Shown here: piece after piece, positions 1-9,272 of the stretch
Layout of the letters: every line of letters starts with the position of its first letter
Numbering within the stretch: position 1 is the stretch's first letter
NCBI RefSeq assembly: GCF_003635165.1
Contig: NZ_ML058597.1
Coordinates: forward strand, 310,001 to 374,000
DNA: 64,000 nucleotides
DNA from: Burkholderia sp. Nafp2/4-1b
GTDB taxonomy: Bacteria > Pseudomonadota > Gammaproteobacteria > Burkholderiales > Burkholderiaceae
Direction: 5' to 3'
Position numbers and translations under genes: made by a program
Notes under the pieces: generated by a model
The model's database searches: none
Told to the model about the DNA's origin: nothing
Seen by the model: only the letters and a program-made list of their open reading frames with translations

Positions 1-10
1 CGCCGCAACC

Positions 11-43
11 CGTCCATGCCGGCCCGCGAGGCCGGCATGGGCG
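11..43 (+). terminator. Hairpin terminator of a gene left of the window
   Basis: Positions 14-24 and 30-40 form an 11-bp perfect stem with a 5-base loop. Three more pairs, one of them G-T, extend it to 11-43. A short TTT follows on the plus strand. It would end a plus-strand transcript entering from the left and so separates that unit from the convergent LuxR gene at 96. The T-run is short, so termination strength is uncertain. Confidence 0.5.
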
Positions 44-95
44 TTTACTGGGTCGAACATCGCTGTCGAACAGCGGCGGTCGAACAGCGCGCGCG

Positions 96-1001
96 TCAGA
101 TCAGCTCGAGCTTCGACGTCAGGTACGTGAGCTGGATCCGGTTCGCGACGCCGAAGCGCTTGCGCAGCTTGCGCAGGTGATAGTCGACGTTGTGCGCACT
201 GGTGTCGAGACGCCGGCCGATCTCCTTGTCCGACGCGCCTTCCGCGATACCCAGCAGCAGTTCCTGTTCGAACGGCGTGAGCCCGTTGATCGCGCGTTCG
301 CGCGACGTCGCGATCAGTTGCGGCGATGCGAACTTGTGCACCGACAGCCCGATCGACAGCGCCTGCTCGATCGTCGCCGGCGTGATCCACTCGCGCGTGC
401 GGCGCGGCGCGGTGAAGCTCATGAACGCATGCAGCCGCGTGCCGGGCACGGCCATCGAATACATGATGCCGCTGCACATGCCGTCGTCCTGCATCGTCTG
501 CAGGAAACCGTCAAGCGCGGCCGGCGTCACGCACGGCGCGTCGTCGCGCTCGCGATGTTCGCGGCGCAGCTGCTGCAGGTCCCACACGATCGGCATGTTG
601 CATACGCGCGCGCCGAGCGTGCGCGGATCGATGTCGTGATGGTTGTGCCGGACGTAGTCGCCGCGGTAGGTGGTCGGCGTGAACGCTTCGTGAAGATAGA
701 GACTCTCGACGCGCTCTCGCGAGAACTCGAGCGCGAAATACGCGAACGTCGAGAAGCCCGTCAGGTGCAGCAGGCTTGCGACGATCCGGTTGCGTTCCGC
801 CGTGCTCTGCGCGTGCGCAAGCGTATCGGCGACGCCGAGCTTCGGCGCGTTGGGCTGCGTGACGTCGCCGCGCTTGACGTCGTCGCACCACACGACCTGC
901 ACCGGGCGCGCTCTCGACGCGTCGGCGCAGGTGGCCGTTCGCCGGGGCGAACGGGACAAGGTTGGGGCGACCGCTTCTTCTTGCAATGCAATATCGGACA
1001 T
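96..1001 (-). CDS. LuxR-family transcriptional regulator, autoinducer-binding-domain type
   Basis: A 301-aa DNA-binding regulator, probably cytoplasmic. The first two-thirds look like the LuxR autoinducer-binding domain: an aromatic FAYFA stretch near residue 88, the conserved Asp-Pro at 125-126 and a Trp near 140. The last 65 residues or so are a LuxR helix-turn-helix (LTPFEQELL, ASDKEIGRRL, the NVDYHLRKL recognition region). The start was set at the ATG at 1001, which has GAGGGA just upstream; the frame is open for 42 more codons, but that extension has no such site. It is divergent from a paralogous regulator at 1282 and lies at the edge of the T3SS cluster, so control of secretion is a reasonable inference. 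No luxI-type synthase is present, so it is an orphan receptor or responds to something else. Confidence 0.85.
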   Translation of the reverse strand: MSDIALQEEAVAPTLSRSPRRTATCADASRARPVQVVWCDDVKRGDVTQPNAPKLGVADTLAHAQSTAERNRIVASLLHLTGFSTFAYFALEFSRERVESLYLHEAFTPTTYRGDYVRHNHHDIDPRTLGARVCNMPIVWDLQQLRREHRERDDAPCVTPAALDGFLQTMQDDGMCSGIMYSMAVPGTRLHAFMSFTAPRRTREWITPATIEQALSIGLSVHKFASPQLIATSRERAINGLTPFEQELLLGIAEGASDKEIGRRLDTSAHNVDYHLRKLRKRFGVANRIQLTYLTSKLELI

Positions 1002-1281
1002 GAGCCATCCCTCGGAATCGACGCGCATCGCGTGGCGGCAGCCGTGTCGTGCACGGCGCTCGCGACGGTGCGATCGAGCATCTTTATGATATGCGCCGAT
1101 CGTCATCCAGACGAAACGCGGGGGCATTGTACAAAAATGCCGGTGTGCGCGTAATATGCCGTAATACTAATCGCGGCGAAAGGTTCATGCTCGCACGCAT
1201 ATAGACACAACCAGAAAATCATAAAGAAAAGACCAGATCGTAACGGGGCACGTTCACATATTGGGAAAGGGTGGGCTGCTC

Positions 1282-2115
1282 ATGACATATGCTGACGACG
1301 CGCCACGCGTCGAGTGGTTCTCGCAAGCCGATATCGCGGCGGCCGCCGCTTATTCAAAAGAAATACCCGCAATCGAGCGTGACGTTTTTACCGGCATTCA
1401 AATCGCGCCCGGTAAATCCGACCTCAATTCCGTCGATTTCGCGCAATGCCACGCGCGATTGCGGCAAATCGGTTTCAGTACCCTCGGTTACGGCGCATAC
1501 GAGATGATCGGGCGGCGCATTCTGTGCGCGCATCTGCTGCGCGACCTTGCGCCCGCGACCTTCATGCAACCGTATATCGAGGGCATGCTCTACGAGAGCG
1601 ACCCGCGGTTCGCGCAGGTGCGGCAGAGCGGCTTTCCGGTCGTGTGGCGGCTCGACGAGATCGAGGCGAGCGCGCAGGGCGGCGGCGATCGCAAGGTGCT
1701 CGCGCTGGCCGGCCATTTGCGTGCGCACGCAATGAACAGCGGCGTGATCTTCAGCCTGTCGGCGCCGCGGCTCGACCTGCGCGTCGCGGTGAACATCACG
1801 TCGGAGGCTCACGGCACCGAGTGGATCGACGATCGCGTGATCGGCGGCGCGCTGTCGGTGAGTCTGGCCGTGCACCGCGTCGCGCTGCCGTTTCTCGAGG
1901 CGCGCATCGCGCGGATGCGCGGCTTCGCGCTCGCCGACGAGCAGCAGCAGGTGCTCGATCGTCTAGTGCACGGGCTGTCCGACCAGGAGATCGCGAGCGC
2001 GCTGCGCACGTCGCTGCACAAGGTCGGACACCATATTCGCTCGCTCGAAAAACTGTTCAACGTCCAGAACCGCGCGCAGCTCGCGTATCTCGCCGCACGC
2101 CGTCTTCAGTCCTGA
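1282..2115 (+). CDS. LuxR-family transcriptional regulator, T3SS-adjacent
   Basis: A 277-aa paralogue of the divergent regulator at 96-1001. The N-terminal ligand-binding-like domain keeps an Asp-Pro (near residue 107) and a Trp (near 122) in the LuxR pattern. The C-terminal 60 residues form a LuxR-type helix-turn-helix (DEQQQVLDRL, LSDQEIASAL, KVGHHIRSLEKL). A TTG at 1261 is in frame, but the ATG at 1282 lies behind a GGAAAGG stretch and is preferred. The 238-bp gap to sctV is the presumed control region of the T3SS operon, making this gene a strong candidate for its regulator. The acyl-homoserine-lactone pocket is only partly conserved, so the ligand is unknown. Confidence 0.85.
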   Translation: MTYADDAPRVEWFSQADIAAAAAYSKEIPAIERDVFTGIQIAPGKSDLNSVDFAQCHARLRQIGFSTLGYGAYEMIGRRILCAHLLRDLAPATFMQPYIEGMLYESDPRFAQVRQSGFPVVWRLDEIEASAQGGGDRKVLALAGHLRAHAMNSGVIFSLSAPRLDLRVAVNITSEAHGTEWIDDRVIGGALSVSLAVHRVALPFLEARIARMRGFALADEQQQVLDRLVHGLSDQEIASALRTSLHKVGHHIRSLEKLFNVQNRAQLAYLAARRLQS

Positions 2116-2353
2116 TTCGGGCCGCCCGCGCGGCGGCCGCCGTCCGATGGAAGCGGTTCCGGCGATGCGCACGCGCACGCATCGCCGGGTTTCGTAGTCC
2201 GATCCGTTCGTCATACGAAAACCGCCGCGGCGCTACGAGGCGCGCCCCTTTCAACGCGGTTTCGCGTCGCTACACTCGTCCCATTCAACGGTCCGAGCGA
2301 CACGGGGCATGACCGCCCGCGCCCGCCGGAAACAACGACAGGACGACGGCACG

Positions 2354-4567
2354 ATGGCAGAACCGAAGGCGCTCCCCCGCGACTGGCAGCGGATCTTTTC
2401 CGCCGGCCGCAGCGTGTCCGGGCGGCGTCTCGGAGCGTCGCCGCGCGCCGACCTGTTCCTTGCCGCGTTCATCGTGTCGGTGGTGGCGCTGTTCATCCTG
2501 CCGCTGCCGCAGGCCGCGCTCGACGGGATGATCTCGCTGAATCTCGCGGCGAGCGTCGTGCTGCTGACGGTGTCGACCTACGTGCCGTCGGCGGTCAGCT
2601 TCTCGTCGTTTCCCGCGCTGCTGCTGTTCACCACGCTGTTCCGGCTCGCGCTGAACATCGCGTCGTGCAAGCTGATCCTGCTACATGCGAACGCGGGCCA
2701 CGTGATCGATGCGTTCGGCCGGCTCGTGGTCGGCAACAACGTCGTGGTGGGCGGCGTGGTGTTCCTCGTGATCGCCGTCGTGCAGTTCATCGTGATCGCG
2801 AAGGGCTCGGAGCGGGTCGCCGAAGTCGGTGCGCGCTTCTCGCTCGACGCGATGCCGGGCAAGCAGATGAGCATCGACGCGGACCTGCGCGCGGGCATCA
2901 TCAGCGCCGACGAAGCGCGCGAGCGCCGCGAGAAGCTCGAGCAGGAATCGCAGATGCACGGCGCGATGGACGGCGCGATGAAGTTCGTGAAGGGCGATGC
3001 GATCGCGGGCCTCGTGATCGCGTTCATCAACATCGTCGCGGGCATCGCGGTGGGCACGCTGATGCACGGGATGGATATCGGCGAGGCGCTGCAGCGCTAC
3101 GCGATCCTGACGGTCGGCGACGGGATGGCGTCGCAGATTCCGTCGCTGCTGGTGTCGATCGCGGCCGGTATCGTGACGACCCGCGTCGCGACGCGCGACA
3201 CGCGCCAGCGCCAGCTCGGCGAACAGCTGGGCGAGCAGCTCGGCGCGCATCCGCGCGCGCTGCTGATCGCGGCGCTGGTGCTGGCCGGGTTTCTCGTCGT
3301 GCCCGGTTTTCCGAAGTGGTCGTTCGCGCTGATCGCGTTCGGCCTCGGTGCGTTCGCGTTCACGCAATTGAAGCGCAAGACCACCGCGCCGAGCTTCAAC
3401 CTGATTCATATCGCCGGACGCATCGGCGCGACCGATGACGGCCAGCCCGCGAAGGTGTCGCATGCGGCGGGCGTCACGTCGCTGATCGCGGTGTCGCTGT
3501 CGGACGATCTGCGCACGACGCTGAATCTCGCGCAACTGCAAACGGCGCTGTCGAGCGCGAAGGCGCGCGTCGACGCGGATATCGGCACCGTGTTCCCGCG
3601 CATCACGCTGAACGACGACGAAGGCGCGCCGGCCGGCACCTATCGGATCTATCTGCAGGACGTGCTGGCCGCGCATGGCGCGCTGAAGCCGGGCTGGCTG
3701 CTGTGGGACGGCGTCGCACCGCTGCCGGAACGCGCGGAGCGCCAGCCGGCCGAGGCGTTCGGTCCGTTCGCGACCGCGCTGTGGATCAAGCCCGACGGCG
3801 CGGCACCGGACGGCAAGTGGCTGACCAGCGAAGGCGCGCTCGCCGCGCACGTCGAACAGATCGTGCGCCAGCATGCGGACGAACTGCTCGGCATCCAGGA
3901 GACGCAGGCGCTCGTCCATCTCGTGCGCCGCGAGCATCCGGAGCTCGTCGGCGAGCTTACGCGCCTGGTGCCGCTGCAGCGCGTGACCGAAGTGCTGCGC
4001 CGGCTGCTCGCCGAGCAGGTGCCGATCCGCAATCTGCGCGTGATCTTCGAGAGCCTGATCACGTGGGCGCCGAACGAGCCGGACGACGTGATCGCGCTGG
4101 TCGAACTGGTGCGCGTCGACCTGCGCCGGATGATCACCGATCGCCATGCGGGCGCGGCGCGCCAGTTGCGCGTCGTGCTGTTCGAACAAAACCTGCAGGA
4201 GCGGATCGAGAGCGCGGTGATGCGCACGAAGCAGGGCAATTTCCTCGCGCTGTCGAGCGCGATCAAGCAGGACATCGGCGAGCAGGTGCGCGCGATCGTG
4301 CAGGCCGCGACGGCCGCGCAGGCGTCCGGCCCCGGCGGCCACGGCAACGCGCAAGGCACGCCGCGGCTCGCGGTGATGGTCGCGCTCGGCGCGCGCCGCT
4401 ACGTGAAGACGATCCTGCAGCCGGTGCTGCCCGAACTCGCGGTGCTGTCGTACCAGGAGGTCGAGGAGGACGTGCAACTGCATACGATCGGCTGGGTGAA
4501 GAACCCGCCGGACGACGGCACGCTCGGCGCGGGCGCCGGCGTGCGTGCGCCGGGAGTCGTGCAATGA
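2354..4567 (+). CDS. sctV: T3SS export gate protein SctV (HrcV/FlhA family)
   Basis: Large inner-membrane export-gate subunit whose cytoplasmic domain forms a nonameric ring receiving chaperone-substrate complexes. The 737-aa product has about eight N-terminal membrane segments within residues 35-330. Residues 155-180 carry the FHIPEP-family core (ERVAEVGARFSLDAMPGKQM). The soluble C-terminal domain contains the usual LVRREHPELVGEL and VTEVLRRLLAEQ blocks. An in-frame start 15 codons upstream (2309) exists; the ATG at 2354 follows an AGGA and matches the usual family start better. It is the first gene of the long plus-strand operon, and its stop overlaps the sctS start as ATGA. Confidence 0.97.
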   Translation: MAEPKALPRDWQRIFSAGRSVSGRRLGASPRADLFLAAFIVSVVALFILPLPQAALDGMISLNLAASVVLLTVSTYVPSAVSFSSFPALLLFTTLFRLALNIASCKLILLHANAGHVIDAFGRLVVGNNVVVGGVVFLVIAVVQFIVIAKGSERVAEVGARFSLDAMPGKQMSIDADLRAGIISADEARERREKLEQESQMHGAMDGAMKFVKGDAIAGLVIAFINIVAGIAVGTLMHGMDIGEALQRYAILTVGDGMASQIPSLLVSIAAGIVTTRVATRDTRQRQLGEQLGEQLGAHPRALLIAALVLAGFLVVPGFPKWSFALIAFGLGAFAFTQLKRKTTAPSFNLIHIAGRIGATDDGQPAKVSHAAGVTSLIAVSLSDDLRTTLNLAQLQTALSSAKARVDADIGTVFPRITLNDDEGAPAGTYRIYLQDVLAAHGALKPGWLLWDGVAPLPERAERQPAEAFGPFATALWIKPDGAAPDGKWLTSEGALAAHVEQIVRQHADELLGIQETQALVHLVRREHPELVGELTRLVPLQRVTEVLRRLLAEQVPIRNLRVIFESLITWAPNEPDDVIALVELVRVDLRRMITDRHAGAARQLRVVLFEQNLQERIESAVMRTKQGNFLALSSAIKQDIGEQVRAIVQAATAAQASGPGGHGNAQGTPRLAVMVALGARRYVKTILQPVLPELAVLSYQEVEEDVQLHTIGWVKNPPDDGTLGAGAGVRAPGVVQ

Positions 4568-4842
4568 CGAGCTCGACGATTCTCGACCTGACCCGCCAGG
4601 CGCTGATGCTGGTGCTGCTGCTGTCGCTGCCGATCGTGCTGATCGCCACCGTCACCGGCCTCGTCGTCGCGATCCTGCAGGCGGTCACGCAGGTGCAGGA
4701 CGCCAACATCGGCATCGCGGTGCGGCTCATCGCCGTGATGGTCGCGCTCGTGCTGCTGTCCGGCTGGCTCGGCAGCGAAGTGCTGCGCTTCGCGCAGCAG
4801 GCGCTGGAACGCATGTTCGTTTCTTCCCCAGGAGTGCTTTGA
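4564..4842 (+). CDS. sctS: T3SS export apparatus protein SctS (HrcS/FliQ family)
   Basis: A 92-aa inner-membrane protein, the usual FliQ-family length. It has two hydrophobic helices (about residues 14-40 and 52-74) separated by the conserved loop QAVTQVQDANI. In the SctR5-S4-T1 export gate it wraps the outside of the SctR/T core. It overlaps sctV upstream by 4 bp and sctC downstream by one base (TGATG), indicating translational coupling. Short size and membrane topology leave little doubt. Confidence 0.96.
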   Translation: MTSSTILDLTRQALMLVLLLSLPIVLIATVTGLVVAILQAVTQVQDANIGIAVRLIAVMVALVLLSGWLGSEVLRFAQQALERMFVSSPGVL

Positions 4843-6899
4843 TGCGTCGACGCGTCGCCCCGATTCCGTTTCAACCGCGCCGCCTGCAACGGGCCGCGCT
4901 CGCCATGTGCGCGACCGCGCTGCTCACGGCCACGCTGTGCATGACGATCGCGCAGCCGGCCCGCGCGGCGGACCTGCGCTGGCGCAACAAGCCGTTCACG
5001 ATCGTCGCGAACGGCAAGAAGATCGGCGACTTCATCCGCGAACTCGCGTCGTCGCAAGGCGTGACGGCCGTGGTCGATCCGAAGGTCGACGGCGTGATCA
5101 GCGGACGCTTCTCGGGCACGCCGCAGCAGACGCTCGATACGATCTGCTCGACCTACGGGCTCACGTGGTACTACGACGGCTCGTTCCTCTACGTCGATCC
5201 GGCCGACCAGTCGCAGACGCAGATGATCGCGATCCCGCCGAACGCGGCGGGCGAGATCGGCCGCGCGCTGCAGGCGATGCAGATTCCGGACAAGCGCTAC
5301 ACGCTCGTGATCAACGACCGCGCGAACAGCGTATACGTGGCCGGTCCGCGCCGCTACGTCGAGCTCGTGCGGCAGGCGGTCGGCTCGGTCGGCGATCCGT
5401 CGGCGAACGGCGCGCACGCGGACATTCGTGCGTTCCGGCTCAGGTACGGCTGGGCGTCCGACTTCACGATCAACCGCTCGGGCAAGGAAGTGACCGTGCC
5501 GGGCGTCGCGACGATCCTGCGCCGGCTGTTCGGCAAGGTCGGCGACACGGCGGCGGCGCCGTCGAGCACGCCGCTCGGGCAGGCGGCGCGCCAGGTGAAG
5601 CTCGGTTCGGGGCTGACGATCGCGGTGCCGCGGCTCGACTTCCCCGATATTTCCGGCGGCGCGCGGCAGGGCGGCTACGGCGGCGCGGACAGCAGCGCGG
5701 GCAGCGGCATCTCGCCGTTCTCGAGCGGTGGCGGCGGCGACACGCTGCCGCAGATCGTCGCCGATCCGGCGATCAACGCGGTGATCGTGCGCGACCTGCC
5801 GGAGAACATGTACCGCTACCAGTCGCTGATCAACCAGCTCGACGAGCGGCCGCGCATCGTCGAGATCAACGTGACGATCATCGACATCAACGAGGATTCG
5901 CTCGACAGCCTCGGGATCGACTGGCGCCTGCACACGACGCACGGCGACGTGCAGATCGGCAACGGCCAGAACCCGCTGAACGGCAACACGCAGTACAACG
6001 GCGCCGGCAATCCGCCGCTGACGTTCGGGATCGGCGCGTCGGAAACGGGGCAGACCGGCACCTTCATGCCGACCGGCATCGCGCTGACCGCGTCGATCGG
6101 CGGCTCGCTGCGCAATTACCTGCTCACGCGCGTGAATGCACTGGCACAGAAGGGGCAGGCGCAGCTGCGCTCGAAGCCGAAGGTGCTCGCGCTCGACAAC
6201 ACCGAGGCCATTCTCGAGAACCTCACGCAGTTCTACGTGCAGGTGCAGGGCTACCAGGATTCGTCGCTGTACAGCGTGACGACCGGCACCAGCATCAAGG
6301 TGACGCCGATGATCGTCGACGAGGCGATCCGCAACGCGGCGGCCGTGTCGGCGGTAGCCGTTCGCAACCCACAGAGCGTGATGATGTCGATCGACATCCA
6401 GGACGGCAACATCGTGCCGGGGCAGGCCGTGTCGAACGTGCCGGTGATCCAGCAGCGCAACATCGTCACCAAGACGATGATCGACGAAGGCAAGAGCCTC
6501 TTGATCGCGGGCTTCAACGACGACGAGGTGCGGCTGAACAAGAGCGGCGTGCCGTGGCTGTCGGACATTCCGCTGATCGGCAACCTGTTCAAGTACACCG
6601 ACAAGTCGGGCAATCACATGGAGCGGTTCTACCTGCTGACGCCGCGCGTGGTGACGACCGCGTCGATGTATGCGCCGGACGGCTCGCCCGTGAATCCGGG
6701 CGCGGACAGCCCGGCCGATCCGAACGCGATGTCGATGTATCGGCCGCCGGACAACGATGTCGCGGTACCGCTGACGCCGAAGCCGCTGCCCGGCACGAAG
6801 TTCGGTCCGCCCGCACTGCCGCCGCCGCCGAAGGACACGGCGGCGCAGCCGGTGGCGTCGACCGCAGGAGCACCCGCCCATGTCGACGACCATCATTGA
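4842..6899 (+). CDS. sctC: T3SS outer-membrane secretin SctC (HrcC/YscC family)
   Basis: A 685-aa secretin forming the outer-membrane ring. It has a Sec signal peptide with likely cleavage after Ala42 (QPARA then ADLRW). N0/N1 ring domains follow (KIGDFIRELASSQGV, YTLVINDRANSVYVAGP), then a T3SS-type insertion rich in Gly and Ser near residues 270-300. The conserved secretin barrel domain includes RSKPKVLALDN and the GKSLLIAGF, GVPWLSDIPLIGNLFKY blocks. The C-terminal tail is Pro-rich (near 630-685). The ATG overlaps the sctS stop. No pilotin gene was recognised nearby. Confidence 0.97.
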   Translation: MRRRVAPIPFQPRRLQRAALAMCATALLTATLCMTIAQPARAADLRWRNKPFTIVANGKKIGDFIRELASSQGVTAVVDPKVDGVISGRFSGTPQQTLDTICSTYGLTWYYDGSFLYVDPADQSQTQMIAIPPNAAGEIGRALQAMQIPDKRYTLVINDRANSVYVAGPRRYVELVRQAVGSVGDPSANGAHADIRAFRLRYGWASDFTINRSGKEVTVPGVATILRRLFGKVGDTAAAPSSTPLGQAARQVKLGSGLTIAVPRLDFPDISGGARQGGYGGADSSAGSGISPFSSGGGGDTLPQIVADPAINAVIVRDLPENMYRYQSLINQLDERPRIVEINVTIIDINEDSLDSLGIDWRLHTTHGDVQIGNGQNPLNGNTQYNGAGNPPLTFGIGASETGQTGTFMPTGIALTASIGGSLRNYLLTRVNALAQKGQAQLRSKPKVLALDNTEAILENLTQFYVQVQGYQDSSLYSVTTGTSIKVTPMIVDEAIRNAAAVSAVAVRNPQSVMMSIDIQDGNIVPGQAVSNVPVIQQRNIVTKTMIDEGKSLLIAGFNDDEVRLNKSGVPWLSDIPLIGNLFKYTDKSGNHMERFYLLTPRVVTTASMYAPDGSPVNPGADSPADPNAMSMYRPPDNDVAVPLTPKPLPGTKFGPPALPPPPKDTAAQPVASTAGAPAHVDDHH

Positions 6900-8238
6900 T
6901 CCGCACGGCGACGGCGCATTGCCCGGCAGCGCGGCGGGCGCGGGGGGCGGTGCGGCCGCGCTCGCGTCGCCGTGGAACCTGTGCTTCCTCAGCGGGCCGA
7001 TGTACGGACGCACTATGTCGCTCGCGCGCGGCGCGAACTGGGTCGGCACGGCGGCCGATTGCGAAGTGATCCTGCCCGATCGCGAGATCGGCGCGAAACA
7101 GGTGTGCCTGCAGGTCGGCGCGCTCGCGGTGACGGTGCAGAACCACGGCGACGACGGCGGCGCACCGGTGCTGTTCAACGACGAGCCGCTCGGCGCGGGC
7201 CGCCGCTCGATGACGCCGCAGGACGTCGTGACGATTGGCTCGATCAAGCTCGGCATCGCGCGGCACGCGCTGGCGAGCGTCGCCGTGCCGGACGAGGCCG
7301 GCGCGCCGGACGCCGCGCGCGAGGCCGCATGGCTCGGCTGGCTGACGGGCGGGCTGCGGCGTCTTGGCAGCCGGCGGCTCGTGATCGCGCTCGTCGCGCT
7401 GTGGATCGGCGTGCTGCTTGGCGCACTCGGCTACGGCTTCGTCGCGTGGTCGGGGCGGCTGCCGTGGCAGCACGAATCGGTGCTCGCGCGCACGCACCGG
7501 CTGCAGCAGCTGCTGCATGCGTATCCGGAGCTCGCGGTCGCGCCGCGCGACGACGGCGTGATCGTGTCGGGCTACGTGAGCGACCCCGCCGCGCGGGAAC
7601 GCGTCGCGCAGATCGTCGCGGGCGTCGACAACGCGGCGCTCGGCAACATCTACGTGGTCAGCGATCTCGTCGCGACCGCGCAGACGTATTTCAGCGATAC
7701 GGCGCTCACGGTCACTTATCTCGGCCGCGGCCGGATCGAATTGACGGGCGCGGCCGAGCGCGCGCAGATCGAGCCGCGCATCCGCAACTACATGAAGGAC
7801 GCGCGCCCGGCGCTCGAAGTGGTCGACCACGTGCGCGACGCCGATGGCGCCGCGCCGCGCACCGCGACGACGCTCGGCGGCGTGGCCGGGATTCCGGAGA
7901 TCACGACGGTATTCGCCGGCGACGGCGACCAGCGCTACATCGAGACGGTCGACGGCAGCCGCTATTTCGAAGGCGCGCGGCTGAAGGAAGGGCCGACCGT
8001 CGTGTCGATCGGGCCGGACGCCGTCGTGTTCGAGCGCAACGGCCAGCGCATCACGATGCCGCTCGGCGGTGCGTCGGCGAGCGCGCCGGAGCGGGCGCCG
8101 GCGGCGCCGGTGGCACCGCTCGCGAGCGGGGCGGCGGCGGGCGTCGCGCAGCCGGTGCCGGGGCCGACGCTGCTGCCGGATGCGCGGGCGACGCCGGCCG
8201 TCGCGGCAGCCGGCGCAACGAAGGGGGCGGCGCACTAG
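6880..8238 (+). CDS. sctD: T3SS inner-membrane ring protein SctD (FHA domain)
   Basis: A 452-aa bitopic protein building the outer part of the inner-membrane ring. Residues 34-128 form an FHA-like cytoplasmic domain (SGPMYGRTMSL, DREIGAKQVCLQV). A single membrane helix spans about 166-189 (LVIALVALWIGVLLG). The periplasmic part contains BON-like ring-building repeats (VIVSGYVSDPAARERVAQIV and following). The last 70 residues are Ala/Pro-rich low complexity. It starts 20 bp inside sctC. SctD is the least conserved ring protein; the call rests on architecture plus position. Confidence 0.93.
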   Translation: MSTTIIDPHGDGALPGSAAGAGGGAAALASPWNLCFLSGPMYGRTMSLARGANWVGTAADCEVILPDREIGAKQVCLQVGALAVTVQNHGDDGGAPVLFNDEPLGAGRRSMTPQDVVTIGSIKLGIARHALASVAVPDEAGAPDAAREAAWLGWLTGGLRRLGSRRLVIALVALWIGVLLGALGYGFVAWSGRLPWQHESVLARTHRLQQLLHAYPELAVAPRDDGVIVSGYVSDPAARERVAQIVAGVDNAALGNIYVVSDLVATAQTYFSDTALTVTYLGRGRIELTGAAERAQIEPRIRNYMKDARPALEVVDHVRDADGAAPRTATTLGGVAGIPEITTVFAGDGDQRYIETVDGSRYFEGARLKEGPTVVSIGPDAVVFERNGQRITMPLGGASASAPERAPAAPVAPLASGAAAGVAQPVPGPTLLPDARATPAVAAAGATKGAAH

Positions 8239-8382
8239 CGCCGCGACAGGATCTGCGCATCGCGACTCGCGCGGTGCGCGCATAACGCGACACGCCGCAC
8301 GGATGCGGCGCGTCACGTCGCCGGCGGGGCATGGGGCCGCCGCCGGACAGTGGATGATGTTCTTTACGCAAAGGAGCGAATC

Positions 8383-8604
8383 ATGGGTGCTTCAGCAGCC
8401 GGCAACGCGGGTGGTGCAACCGACACGAACCAGGTCCAGCAGCAGGCGGACGACCTGACCAAGACGCAGCTCGAACTGACGAAGATCAACTTCCAGGTCC
8501 AGCAGTCGACCGCGACGTTCGAAACCAGCAACGCAGTGACCGCGCAGGAGGGGACGGCGAATGCCCAGGTTGCGCAACACCTGAGCTCGGCCGGCCGCGC
8601 ATGA
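8383..8604 (+). CDS. Small T3SS filament/needle-like protein (candidate SctF)
   Basis: A 73-aa protein behind a strong AAAGGAG site 8 bases from its ATG, placed between sctD and sctI. Most of it is a predicted amphipathic helix rich in Gln, Thr, Ala and Asn (TKTQLELTKINFQVQQSTAT). It has no Pro, Cys, Trp or Tyr and no membrane segment or signal peptide. Size, composition and position match T3SS needle or Hrp-pilin subunits, but I do not recognise a needle signature and no other needle gene was found in the cluster. It could instead be a small export chaperone. Existence as a gene is well supported; function is inference. Confidence 0.7.
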   Translation: MGASAAGNAGGATDTNQVQQQADDLTKTQLELTKINFQVQQSTATFETSNAVTAQEGTANAQVAQHLSSAGRA

Positions 8605-8728
8605 CGCCGGTCGCCGGCCGCGCCGTGCGTCGGCGCGCGCCGGGCGGCCCGTCGTGGGCGCTCGGCCGCGGCGGCGTGCGTGCCGGCCGGCTCGTTTGCG
8701 GATCTGCCAGCCAAGGAGGGCATGAATC

Positions 8729-9217
8729 ATGTCAGTGACAGGCGTAGGCGCGGCGCCGCCCGGCGCGGCCGCGCTCGCGGGTGCCGCGCAGCAGGCGGGC
8801 ACGGCGTCCGATCCGGCGCAGGTGCGCCAGTTCGATGCGCTGATGCAGCCGGGGGCGTCGCCGGCCGCGGCATCGCCATCGGCGTCGGGTGTCGCGATGT
8901 CGCGCGCGCCGGCCGATGCGGCGCCGGCGGTGCAGATGACGCCCGCGACGCCCGCGCAGGCGAACCATTCGTCGCTGGTCGAGCGGTTGCGCACGTACGG
9001 CAACGATCTCGACACGCGGTACGCGAACATCGACAAGCATCGCACCGAGATGCTGACGTCGATGGCGGACAACCGCAGCGATCCGCTGATGACGATGGTG
9101 AAGGCGATGGATTTCCAGTGGACGGCGACCACCACGATTTCCGAATACCAGTTGAGCCTGTCGGTCGCGCAGGCGGCGAACGGCTTCACGCACACGGTGC
9201 TGAAGACGCAGGAGTAG
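8729..9217 (+). CDS. sctI: T3SS inner rod protein SctI (HrpB2 family)
   Basis: A 162-aa protein whose C-terminal 70 residues match the HrpB2/SctI pattern (DPLMTMVKAMDFQWTATTT then YQLSLSVAQAANGF), which forms the inner rod linking export gate and needle. The first 75 residues are Ala/Pro-rich, with the family-typical DPAQVRQFDALM near residue 30. AAGGAGG lies 11 bases upstream; a nearer ATG at 8722 is out of frame. It is followed by sctJ, the gene order seen in Ralstonia-type hrp clusters. Confidence 0.92.
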   Translation: MSVTGVGAAPPGAAALAGAAQQAGTASDPAQVRQFDALMQPGASPAAASPSASGVAMSRAPADAAPAVQMTPATPAQANHSSLVERLRTYGNDLDTRYANIDKHRTEMLTSMADNRSDPLMTMVKAMDFQWTATTTISEYQLSLSVAQAANGFTHTVLKTQE

Positions 9218-9272
9218 CGAAAGCCGGTGCGTGCGCCTGCAACCAGGCCGCGCGCCCTGAAGCGGACAAACG

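Noticed and set aside
1002-1281. Possible lux box between the divergent LuxR genes
   Set aside because: I could not find a CTGT-N-ACAG type palindrome of the right spacing.
2116-2353. TTCG pairs resembling hrp_II/PIP boxes upstream of sctV
   Set aside because: The spacing seen is 12 bases, not the 15 or 16 required, and no HrpB/HrpX gene is in the window.
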